Shown here piece after piece: positions 1-5,657 of a stretch of 10,666 bases of DNA (its first letter is position 1; the number at the start of each line of letters is the position of its first letter). Under the pieces are notes generated by a model. That model was not told the DNA's origin. It was given only the letters and a program-made list of their open reading frames with translations, and made no database searches. Source of the DNA: an uncultured Selenomonadaceae bacterium. Its GTDB lineage: Bacteria; Bacillota; Negativicutes; Selenomonadales; Selenomonadaceae. Made by a program: the position numbers and the translations under genes. The stretch lies in NCBI GenBank assembly GCA_902782705.1, contig CACZOL010000048.1, positions 1 through 10,666 on the forward strand. The letters are read 5' to 3'.

Positions 1-345
1 ATGCAAATCGGGCTTTTCCTCGCAGAAATATTTCAACGATGTGATAGCCTGCGGCACCTCCTGCACCTCGTCGAAAATGAGCAGCGTTTTTCCTTCTATA
101 ATCGGCGTGCTGCTGATTCCTGAAAGCTCCCGAAGAATCCGCCCGGTATCGAAGTCCTGCTCAAAAATGGAGGCCAGCCCTGGCTGGGCCTCAAAATTAA
201 AGTAAGCGCAATTTGAAAACCGCTTCCTGCCAAAATTTCGCAATAAATATGTTTTCCCGCATTGTCGAATCCCGCTGAGAACTAACGGTTTCCGATGACG
301 TCGTTCTTTCCATGCCAGCAAGTCCGTCTCCATTTGTCGCCACAT
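1..345 (-). CDS. AAA-family ATPase (AAA_14/DUF4143 type), N-terminal part, cut by window edge
   Basis: The first 115 residues of a leftward gene are visible; the rest lies beyond position 1. The protein starts MWRQMETDLLAWK, then has a Walker A motif GIRQCGKT at about residues 29-36 and a Walker B-like LLIFDEVQ at about residues 90-97. The order (short helix, 'P-LVL-SG-RQ-GKT', then 'YFNFE', then 'DEVQ') is typical of the AAA_14 ATPases that usually carry a DUF4143 C-terminal domain. That domain cannot be seen here. The cellular role of this family is poorly defined; many act as solitary genes, some perhaps as toxin-antitoxin-like or DNA-linked ATPases. The ATG at 343-345 is chosen because AAGGAGG lies 8 nt upstream (minus strand, 354-360). 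The gene has its own promoter with an operator-like palindrome between -35 and -10, so it is probably regulated separately from speB upstream. Confidence 0.82.
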   Translation of the reverse strand, partial: MWRQMETDLLAWKERRHRKPLVLSGIRQCGKTYLLRNFGRKRFSNCAYFNFEAQPGLASIFEQDFDTGRILRELSGISSTPIIEGKTLLIFDEVQEVPQAITSLKYFCEEKPDLH

Positions 346-367
346 CTTTATCGCCTCCTTGAGGAAA

Positions 368-396
368 ATTTTACATTTTTCATATGAAAAAAGCAA
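368..396 (-). promoter_or_regulatory. Promoter of the AAA ATPase gene with embedded operator-like palindrome
   Basis: On the minus strand, TTGCTT (391-396) and TAAAAT (368-373) are separated by exactly 17 bp. The predicted start of transcription falls near 361, right next to the AAGGAGG ribosome site, so the leader would be only about 16 nt. The spacer is filled by the palindrome TTTTTCATATGAAAAA (376-391), the place where a repressor would block RNA polymerase. Promoter and operator are inferred from sequence only. Confidence 0.6.
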
Positions 397-468
397 CATT
401 TTTTGCATTTTTCATATGAAAAAAGAGATATTAATTGCATTATTCATATGAAAAATGCAATTAATATC
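373..468. repeat. Three tandem CATATG-centred palindromes, 32-bp period
   Basis: Three copies of a palindrome close to GCATTTTTCATATGAAAAA are centred at 383/384, 415/416 and 447/448, so both centre-to-centre distances are exactly 32 bp, or about three helical turns. Copies 1 and 2 share the 17-bp core TTTTTCATATGAAAAAA. Copy 3 is TATTCATATGAAAAA and extends to a 24-bp dyad at 436-459 with one mismatched pair. The 12-bp sequences between cores differ. The helically phased spacing and the position of copy 1 between -35 and -10 suggest cooperative binding of a dimeric regulator. No regulator gene is visible in the window. Confidence 0.75.
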
Positions 469-474
469 TCTTTT
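419..474. terminator. Long AT-rich inverted repeat, probable speB terminator
   Basis: Positions 421-441 and 454-474 are perfect 21-nt inverted repeats. The inner 12 bp also form a dyad apart from one mismatched pair (442/453), giving a 54-bp near-perfect palindrome. Read on the minus strand the stem ends in six T (424 down to 419), the shape of an intrinsic terminator, 23 bp after the speB stop codon. The stem is AT-rich, so its strength is uncertain. Its centre coincides with the third CATATG palindrome, so the element may serve both as terminator and as operator. Confidence 0.55.
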
Positions 475-496
475 CCTCTTATCCGTACAATCGATT

Positions 497-1378
497 TTAC
501 ACGATTTCCGCCTTTATAAACGGCTTTTCCAACGCCAGCATCATTTCCCGCATGACCTTCAAGGCCGTGGCCGTGGACGCACCGCTTTGGTCAAGGTTCG
601 GGGCAAGCTCCACCAGGTCGCAGGCTACGACGTTCGCGCTTTGGATGACGGTCAGCGCAGCCTGCAGAAGTTCTTTGAAAGTCACGCCGCCCGCCTCCGG
701 CGTGCCCGTGCCGGGAAAATAGGCGGGATCCATGACGTCGAGGTCGATGGTGAAGTAGACGGGCTTCCCTGCAAATTCCGCCACCGCTTCGCGAAGCCCT
801 TTGAAATCGAACCGATGAAGCGACGTATGGCCTTCCTTTTCCGCCCAGTGGAACTCTGCACCCTCACCGCTGCGAATGCCGAATTGGGCGATGCGCCCGT
901 CGCCGAGGATATCCCAACAGCGGCGCAGCACCGACGCGTGGGAGAGTTTCGAGCCGAGGAATTCGTCTCTGAGATCGGTATGAGCGTCGAAATGCACGAC
1001 GCAAAGGTCGGGATATTTTTTCGCCGCCGCCCGAACCGCGCCCAAGGTCACCAAATTCTCTCCGCCGATCATGAAGGGCGTCTTGCCGTCCGAAAGGATT
1101 TCCGCCGCCCGCTCCTCGATGATGGAGAGAGTTTTTTCCGTCTCACCGAAAGCCAACTCCAAATCGCCCGAGTCGAAGACCTGCGCGTCGACGAGGTCAA
1201 GATCCTGATAGGGGCTGAATGTCTCCAACCCATACGCTTCCGCCCGCATCACGCGGCTGGCATCCCTCGTGCCGGGCCGGTACGAGGTGGTCGAGTCGAA
1301 GGGCGCGCCGAAAATCACGATCCGCGCGTCCCGATAATCGGCGTCACAGCCGAAAAAGGTCTCCTGATGCTTTTCCAT
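497..1378 (-). CDS. speB: Agmatinase (ureohydrolase family)
   Basis: SpeB hydrolyses agmatine to putrescine and urea. The 293-aa length is normal for bacterial agmatinases. Family marks are the N-terminal 'SYRPGTRDA' (32-40), GGEN (105-108), HFDAHTD (129-135), a 'SHAS' histidine (H147), TIDLDVMDPAYFPGTGTPE (210-228) and DLVELAP (254-260) with the active-site glutamate E258. Five of the six expected manganese ligands are present (D131, H133, D135, D212, D214). The first ligand, His in the usual GGEH/GGDH, is Asn108 here (codon AAT), so activity or metal use may be altered. The ATG at 1378 has only a weak upstream GGGGA. The gene has its own promoter and lies apart from the speD-decarboxylase-speE operon, separated by fkbM. 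Guanidinobutyrase or another ureohydrolase is possible, but the polyamine neighbours support agmatinase. Confidence 0.88.
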   Translation of the reverse strand: MEKHQETFFGCDADYRDARIVIFGAPFDSTTSYRPGTRDASRVMRAEAYGLETFSPYQDLDLVDAQVFDSGDLELAFGETEKTLSIIEERAAEILSDGKTPFMIGGENLVTLGAVRAAAKKYPDLCVVHFDAHTDLRDEFLGSKLSHASVLRRCWDILGDGRIAQFGIRSGEGAEFHWAEKEGHTSLHRFDFKGLREAVAEFAGKPVYFTIDLDVMDPAYFPGTGTPEAGGVTFKELLQAALTVIQSANVVACDLVELAPNLDQSGASTATALKVMREMMLALEKPFIKAEIV

Positions 1379-1410
1379 CTATATCTCGTCCCCATTCGCT
1401 TGTTTTTTAC

Positions 1411-1439
1411 AGGATAGCAAATCCGCCGCGCCGCGTCAA
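1411..1439 (-). promoter_or_regulatory. Promoter of speB
   Basis: On the minus strand TTGACG (1434-1439) and TATCCT (1411-1416) are 17 bp apart, which gives a leader of about 25 nt before the speB start. Its -35 box lies back to back with the fkbM promoter, 16 bp away, so the two genes diverge from one compact control region. Confidence 0.55.
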
Positions 1440-1455
1440 ATTCTTCTTCCCAGAA

Positions 1456-1484
1456 TTGACAAACCTTTTTCGCCCCTATATCAT
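1456..1484 (+). promoter_or_regulatory. Promoter of fkbM
   Basis: TTGACA (1456-1461) and TATCAT (1479-1484) are separated by 17 bp, close to the sigma-70 consensus. Transcription would begin near 1491. That places the ATG at 1495 almost at the transcript end and supports the ATG at 1519, with its GGAGG at 1506-1510, as the start codon. Confidence 0.7.
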
Positions 1485-1518
1485 AAAGGAAACCATGCCT
1501 GTAACGGAGGAACGCTTT

Positions 1519-2328
1519 ATGTGGCACTTCAATCTTTGCCATGATTTTCGCTATGGAAAAATCATGTACAACCAGCTCGACCAGTACGTCGGGAAATCGC
1601 TGCGCCTGTACGGCGAATACAGCCAAGGGGAAGCCTCCCTGTTCGACCAGCTCGTAAAACCCGGTCATATCGTCGTGGAGGCAGGGGCGAATATCGGCTC
1701 TCACACGATACATTTGGCGCAGCTCGCCGGAGACACGGGACAGGTATGGGCCTTCGAACCGCAGCGGCTCGTCTTCCAGCTTCTCGCCGGGAACATCGCC
1801 CTGAACAGCCTGACCAACGTTCATTGTTTGCAAAACTGCCTCGGGGATGTCGACGGACAGACAATCAATGTTCCCGTGCTCGACGTGAACGCCGTCAACA
1901 ACTGGGGAGGACTGGAGCTTGGGAATCATGCGGAAGGCGAGCCCGTCCGTCAGATCACCATCGACTCCCTCGAGCTTTCGGGCTGCAATTTCTTCAAGAT
2001 CGACGTGGAGGGCATGGAGCTTCAAGTCCTGCGCGGCGCAGAAGGGACGATTCGAAAATACCGTCCGGTCATCTACACCGAAGCCGACCGCGAGGACAAG
2101 AACGCGGCCCTTTTCGACTATCTGCGGGCCCTTGATTATCGGCTTTACTGGCACGAGCCGCCGCTTTACAATCCCGACAATTATTTCCACAACCCCGAAA
2201 ACGTCTTTGACCAAGAAACCATACTGGAGGATGGACGGAAACATATCATTAAGATCGTTTCCTCAAACGCGCTTTGCCTGCCGAAAGAATCCCCCTTCGA
2301 GCTCAATGGCTTTGCGGAAATTGTATAA
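1519..2328 (+). CDS. FkbM-family SAM-dependent methyltransferase
   Basis: This 269-aa protein belongs to the FkbM methyltransferase family, enzymes that O-methylate sugars or other small acceptors, often in surface glycan synthesis. The SAM-binding motif VVEAGANIGSHT is at residues 52-63, an acidic-loop motif FEP at 79-81, and the family signature KIDVEGME at 160-167, followed by the typical 'LRGAEGTI' and 'P-IYTEAD' stretch. The frame stays open upstream to 1219, overlapping speB on the other strand, but that extension is not credible: promoter and GGAGG both point to 1519. An alternative ATG at 1495 would leave no room for a ribosome site in the transcript. The gene is alone, oriented against the polyamine genes on both sides, with its own promoter and terminator, which suggests an inserted cargo-type gene. 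The acceptor substrate cannot be told from sequence. Confidence 0.9.
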   Translation: MWHFNLCHDFRYGKIMYNQLDQYVGKSLRLYGEYSQGEASLFDQLVKPGHIVVEAGANIGSHTIHLAQLAGDTGQVWAFEPQRLVFQLLAGNIALNSLTNVHCLQNCLGDVDGQTINVPVLDVNAVNNWGGLELGNHAEGEPVRQITIDSLELSGCNFFKIDVEGMELQVLRGAEGTIRKYRPVIYTEADREDKNAALFDYLRALDYRLYWHEPPLYNPDNYFHNPENVFDQETILEDGRKHIIKIVSSNALCLPKESPFELNGFAEIV

Positions 2329-2335
2329 GGCATGC

Positions 2336-2376
2336 AAAAGGCGCCGTCGATTGCAAAATCGGCGGCGCCTTTTTTT
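2336..2376. terminator. Bidirectional terminator between fkbM and speE
   Basis: A 14-bp stem (2339-2352 with 2357-2370, one G-U wobble) closes a GCAA loop. On the plus strand it is followed by seven T (2370-2376), and four A precede it, giving four T on the minus strand. It should end fkbM transcripts strongly and speE operon transcripts more weakly; both genes converge here. Confidence 0.9.
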
Positions 2377-2385
2377 GGTTTCCGA

Positions 2386-3249
2386 TCAGCCTTCCTCCGG
2401 CTCCTCACTTTTCAAGATGTCCTCCACATAGGTCGGCAGCGCGAAAGAAGCCGCGTGGAGCTTTGTGTTGTAGTAGCGGGTCTTGATGCCGAGGCTTTCC
2501 CACCGTGCCCAATCCACGCCTTTGACCGGATGATACTTTTTCGACGCGAAACCGAAAAGCCAGTGACCAGACGGATAGGTCGGAATATGCACCTGATAGA
2601 CGCGCGCCAACGGAAAAGAATTGACGATGCGCTTATGCGCACGCTGCATGGCGTGAGCCGTCTCCTGATAAAACGGGCTTTCATGCTGATTGACCATGAT
2701 GCCGTCTTCCTTCAGGGCGCGGAAACAGTTGCCGTAAAACTCCCGCGTGAAAAGCCCTTCGCCCGGACCGAAGGGATCGGTGGAATCCACGATGATCACG
2801 TCATATTCGTCCTCGTGGTGGCGAATGAATTTCAGTCCGTCCTCATAATGGATACGAACGCGGGGATCGTCAAGCTTTCCCGCCGTCTGCGGCAGATACT
2901 TCCTGCACGCGTCGACAACCTCTTCGTCGATCTCCACGAGGTCAATGTGATCCAAATCCTTGTAGCGAACCAGCTCGCGCACCGAACCGCCGTCGCCGCC
3001 GCCGATGACCAGCGCTTTGCGCGCGTTCGGATGCGCACAGAGCGGTACATGGACGATCATCTCGTGATACATAAACTCGTCCTTCTCGGTCAGCATGGTA
3101 TAGCCGTCCAGTACCAAAACGCGGCCAAACTCCAGCGAATCAAAAATGTCGATGCGCTGGAACTCGCTCTTGCCGCTGTATATCTGCCTGTCCACCTTCA
3201 TGGAGAACCGCACGTTTTTCGTGTGCGGCTCCGTAAACCAAAGCTCCAT
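2386..3249 (-). CDS. speE: Spermidine synthase (polyamine aminopropyltransferase)
   Basis: SpeE moves the aminopropyl group of decarboxylated SAM onto putrescine to make spermidine and methylthioadenosine. The 287-aa protein has the expected order: N-terminal beta domain with 'SEFQRIDIFDS' (28-38) and 'LDGYTMLTEKDEFMYHEM' (47-64), the nucleotide-binding loop GGGDGG (83-88), 'VEIDEEVV' (105-112), the catalytic-loop aspartates of VDSTDP (D155 and D158), then GPGEGLF, as in bacterial SpeE. The ATG at 3249 has GGAGG about 8 nt upstream, touching the stop codon of the decarboxylase. The 13-nt gap to that gene indicates one transcript and likely coupled translation. It is the last gene of the speD operon. 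Confidence 0.96.
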   Translation of the reverse strand: MELWFTEPHTKNVRFSMKVDRQIYSGKSEFQRIDIFDSLEFGRVLVLDGYTMLTEKDEFMYHEMIVHVPLCAHPNARKALVIGGGDGGSVRELVRYKDLDHIDLVEIDEEVVDACRKYLPQTAGKLDDPRVRIHYEDGLKFIRHHEDEYDVIIVDSTDPFGPGEGLFTREFYGNCFRALKEDGIMVNQHESPFYQETAHAMQRAHKRIVNSFPLARVYQVHIPTYPSGHWLFGFASKKYHPVKGVDWARWESLGIKTRYYNTKLHAASFALPTYVEDILKSEEPEEG

Positions 3250-3262
3250 CCGTTTTCCTCCG

Positions 3263-4720
3263 TTATTCTTCGACCACGTTCAGCCGCCGAAGCTCCATAT
3301 CCTCCGGCCCTGTCATCGAGCAGCCCTTGTCCTTCGCGTAATGGATATAGTCGAGAATCTCCCGCGTAATGAGCTCGCCCGGCGCAAGAATCGGTATCCC
3401 CGGCGGGTAGCACATGACGAACTCGCTGACGACGCGTCCTTCCGTCTCGTCGATGGGCAGCGACTTCTTCGGCGCGTAAAACGCCTGCTGTGGCCCGAAA
3501 ACGACTTGCGGCCGGATATATTCGGCCTCCAGCATGCCCGTCTGGTCTTTTCGATAATTGCGCCGAATCTCCGACAGCGCAGCTACGAGACGCTCAATGT
3601 CCTTTTCACGGTCGCCGACGGAAATATAGGCCAAGAGATTCGCGATATCGCCAAACTCCGTCTGAATGTCGTATTCGTCACGCAAAAGGTCATAGACCTC
3701 GATGCCTGCCAAGCCCGTAGGCCGCGTGAAAATCGAGAGCTTCGTCACGTCGAAGTCGAAGACCGAGCCGCCGTTCACAAGCTCTCGCGAATAGGCATAA
3801 TAATCGCCGATTTCGTTGATCTCCTCCCGCGCGTACTCCACGAGGCGAATGACTTTGTCGAAAATCTCTTTGCCGTGCAGCGCGAGACTGCGCCGCGAAA
3901 TGTCGAGGCTCGACATCAAAAGGTAAGAAGCGCTGGTGGTCTGCGTCAGATTGATGATCTGATGCACATACCCTTCGGATACGCGGTCGCCGATCAAAAG
4001 GATCGAGCTCTGCGTCAGAGATCCGCCGGATTTGTGCATACTGAGCGCGGCCATGTCCGCACCCGCGTGCATAGCTGCCTCGGGCAAATCGTCGTGAAAA
4101 TAGAAATGCGTGCCGTGCGCCTCGTCCGCCAAAAGCAAAAGCCCGTGCTCATGAGCGAGACGGGCGATGGCGCGGACGTCGGAGCAAATGCCATAATACG
4201 TGGGATTGTTGACAAAGACCGCTTTCGCTTTCGGGTGTGCGAGAATCGCCGCCTCCACGTCTTCCGGCCTCATGCCCAGTGCGATGCCGAGCCGCTTGTC
4301 CATGTCCGGGTCGACGTAAACCGGCGTCGCGCCGCAAAGAATCATCGCATTGATGACGCTCCGGTGCACGTTTCGCGGCAGGATAATCTCGTCGCCGCGC
4401 CCCGCCGCCGTCAATATCATCGCCTGCACCGCCGACGTCGTACCTCCGATCATGAAAAACGCATGGGCCGCGCCGAAAGCTTCCGCCGCCAAGCGCTCCG
4501 CGTCCCGTATTACCGAAACGGGATGGCAGAGATTATCCAGCATTTTCATCGAATTGACGTCCACCGAAAGACATTTTTCTCCAAGAAACGCCGTCAGTTC
4601 CGGGTTTCCTCTTCCCCGCTTGTGCCCCGGCACGTCGAACGGCACGAGACGCGCCGTCTTCATCCGCTCCAAGGCTTCCAAGATCGGCGCGTTCTCCTGC
4701 GACAACTCTCTATTTTCCAC
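3263..4720 (-). CDS. speA: Fold-I PLP amino acid decarboxylase, probable arginine decarboxylase
   Basis: The 485-aa protein belongs to the Orn/Lys/Arg decarboxylase group with aminotransferase fold I, the short form found in Bacillus (about 490 aa) without the N-terminal wing domain of E. coli enzymes. Visible features are 'DVPGHKRGRG' (29-38), the substrate-loop 'GGTTSAVQA' (92-100), DEAHGTH (199-205), which holds the PLP-contacting Asp199 and His202, and SMHKSGGSLTQSS (227-239) with the Schiff-base lysine K230. The C-terminal 'YPPGIPILAPGE' is also family-typical. It starts with GTG at 4718-4720: an in-frame stop lies two codons upstream, so no earlier start is possible, and AGGGG is 9 nt before it. 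Arginine is the likely substrate because agmatinase, SpeD and SpeE are nearby, but lysine or ornithine cannot be excluded from sequence. It is 23 nt downstream of speD. Confidence 0.9.
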   Translation of the reverse strand: MENRELSQENAPILEALERMKTARLVPFDVPGHKRGRGNPELTAFLGEKCLSVDVNSMKMLDNLCHPVSVIRDAERLAAEAFGAAHAFFMIGGTTSAVQAMILTAAGRGDEIILPRNVHRSVINAMILCGATPVYVDPDMDKRLGIALGMRPEDVEAAILAHPKAKAVFVNNPTYYGICSDVRAIARLAHEHGLLLLADEAHGTHFYFHDDLPEAAMHAGADMAALSMHKSGGSLTQSSILLIGDRVSEGYVHQIINLTQTTSASYLLMSSLDISRRSLALHGKEIFDKVIRLVEYAREEINEIGDYYAYSRELVNGGSVFDFDVTKLSIFTRPTGLAGIEVYDLLRDEYDIQTEFGDIANLLAYISVGDREKDIERLVAALSEIRRNYRKDQTGMLEAEYIRPQVVFGPQQAFYAPKKSLPIDETEGRVVSEFVMCYPPGIPILAPGELITREILDYIHYAKDKGCSMTGPEDMELRRLNVVEE

Positions 4721-4743
4721 TTCTCACGCCCCTAACATATGAT

Positions 4744-5526
4744 TCAATATACATTCTGACCGCTGAAAATCTCGATCATTTCCCGCCGCAGGCTGTCGCC
4801 GATGGCGAGCCGCGTCTTCGGCGGGATCTCGTAAATATCGGTGTTGAACAGATAATTCTTCAAGTCCAGCTCTTTGATCAACATGCGCGTATGGAAAAGA
4901 TTCGCCTGATAGACGTTGACGTCCACCGCGTCGTAAACATCCAGCGTCTCAGGATTGATATAGTCCTGAATCGACTTCATGGGAGTTTCCATGAAGATCT
5001 TCTTGCCGGTGATGTCCCGCGTAAAACCGCGCACGCGGTAGTCCATCGTAATGATATCCGAATCGAAATTGCTGATCAGATAATCGAGCGTCTGCAGCGG
5101 CGAAATCGTGCCGCAGGTCGCCACGTCAATATCGACGCGGAACGTCGCAATGCTCGTGTCGGGGTGATACTCAGGATAGGTATGCACCGTAACGTGGCTC
5201 TTGTCGAGGTGTGCGACCACCGCGTCGCGCATCGGACGCGGAAGCTTCTCCCCGCGCTCCAGCGCGCCCTCCTCCGCGACGAGCAGCGTTACGCTGGCGC
5301 CCTGGGGATCGTAATCCTGTTTCGCGATATTGAGGATTTTCGCGCCGATCATTTCCGTGACGCGGGAAAGGATATTCGTCAGACGCTCGGAGTTATACTG
5401 CGAATCAATGTAGCGGATATAGTCCTGCTGCTCCCGCTCCGTTTTCGCATAGCAAATATCGTAAATATTGAAGCTCAAAGACTTCGTGAGGTTGTTGAAT
5501 CCATACAATGTCAGTTTTTCTTCCAA
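4744..5526 (-). CDS. speD: S-adenosylmethionine decarboxylase proenzyme, E. coli type
   Basis: SpeD is a pyruvoyl enzyme that decarboxylates SAM to give the aminopropyl donor for SpeE. From the TTG at 5526 the protein is 260 aa, almost the length of E. coli SpeD, and begins 'EEKLTLYGFNNLTKSLSF' after the start, closely matching that class rather than the short Bacillus/archaeal type. The self-cleavage site is LDKSHVTVHTYPE, where Ser110 would become the pyruvoyl group; Cys138 in 'ATCGTISP' is the expected processing/proton-donor cysteine. 'DYRVRGFTRDI' is also conserved. The frame remains open to an ATG at 5661, but those 45 extra residues would be encoded by the mcp terminator and the speD promoter, so the TTG start is preferred. 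It is the first gene of the speD-decarboxylase-speE operon. Confidence 0.95.
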   Translation of the reverse strand: MEEKLTLYGFNNLTKSLSFNIYDICYAKTEREQQDYIRYIDSQYNSERLTNILSRVTEMIGAKILNIAKQDYDPQGASVTLLVAEEGALERGEKLPRPMRDAVVAHLDKSHVTVHTYPEYHPDTSIATFRVDIDVATCGTISPLQTLDYLISNFDSDIITMDYRVRGFTRDITGKKIFMETPMKSIQDYINPETLDVYDAVDVNVYQANLFHTRMLIKELDLKNYLFNTDIYEIPPKTRLAIGDSLRREMIEIFSGQNVY

Positions 5527-5565
5527 CTCAGCACCCCCAGCGCAGTGATAGATTTTGTAAATCCA

Positions 5566-5594
5566 ATTATAGGGTAAGACCCCCGAAAATGCAA
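5566..5594 (-). promoter_or_regulatory. Promoter of the speD operon
   Basis: On the minus strand TTGCAT (5589-5594) and a perfect TATAAT (5566-5571) are 17 bp apart. The predicted transcript starts near 5559, about 33 nt before the TTG start of speD. The -35 box lies one base beyond the T-tract of the mcp terminator. No operator or riboswitch is evident in the short leader. Confidence 0.8.
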
Positions 5595-5595
5595 T

Positions 5596-5641
5596 AAAAA
5601 AAAGGACTGCCGCCGAAGTAAATTTACCTCGGCGACAGCCT
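5596..5641 (-). terminator. Intrinsic terminator of the chemotaxis receptor gene
   Basis: On the minus strand a long stem of about 19 bp (5623-5641 with 5603-5622, one bulged base and two wobble pairs) has virtually no loop and is followed by eight T (5603 down to 5596). It lies 16 nt after the receptor stop codon and insulates the speD operon from it. Confidence 0.92.
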
Positions 5642-5657
5642 CGTATATCCTTATGAA

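Noticed and set aside
373..468. CRISPR-like array of 32-bp units
   Set aside because: There are only three units, the repeated core is a perfect palindrome of about 17 bp, spacers are 12 bp, and no cas gene is present. An operator array fits better.
1495..1497. Alternative ATG start for fkbM
   Set aside because: The predicted transcript begins near 1491, leaving no ribosome site; AAAGGA upstream would not be transcribed.
1219..1518. N-terminal 100-residue extension of the fkbM product
   Set aside because: It runs antisense through the speB start and across both promoters; a strong promoter and GGAGG site place the start at 1519.
2332..3369. Plus-strand open frame opposite speE
   Set aside because: It is a GC-driven shadow of speE, beginning inside the fkbM terminator, with no ribosome site and no recognisable domain.
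3146..4735. Long plus-strand open frame (529 codons) opposite the decarboxylase
   Set aside because: It mirrors the decarboxylase on the other strand, its translation is Arg/His/Leu-rich without any recognisable domain, and the minus-strand gene has full family motifs.
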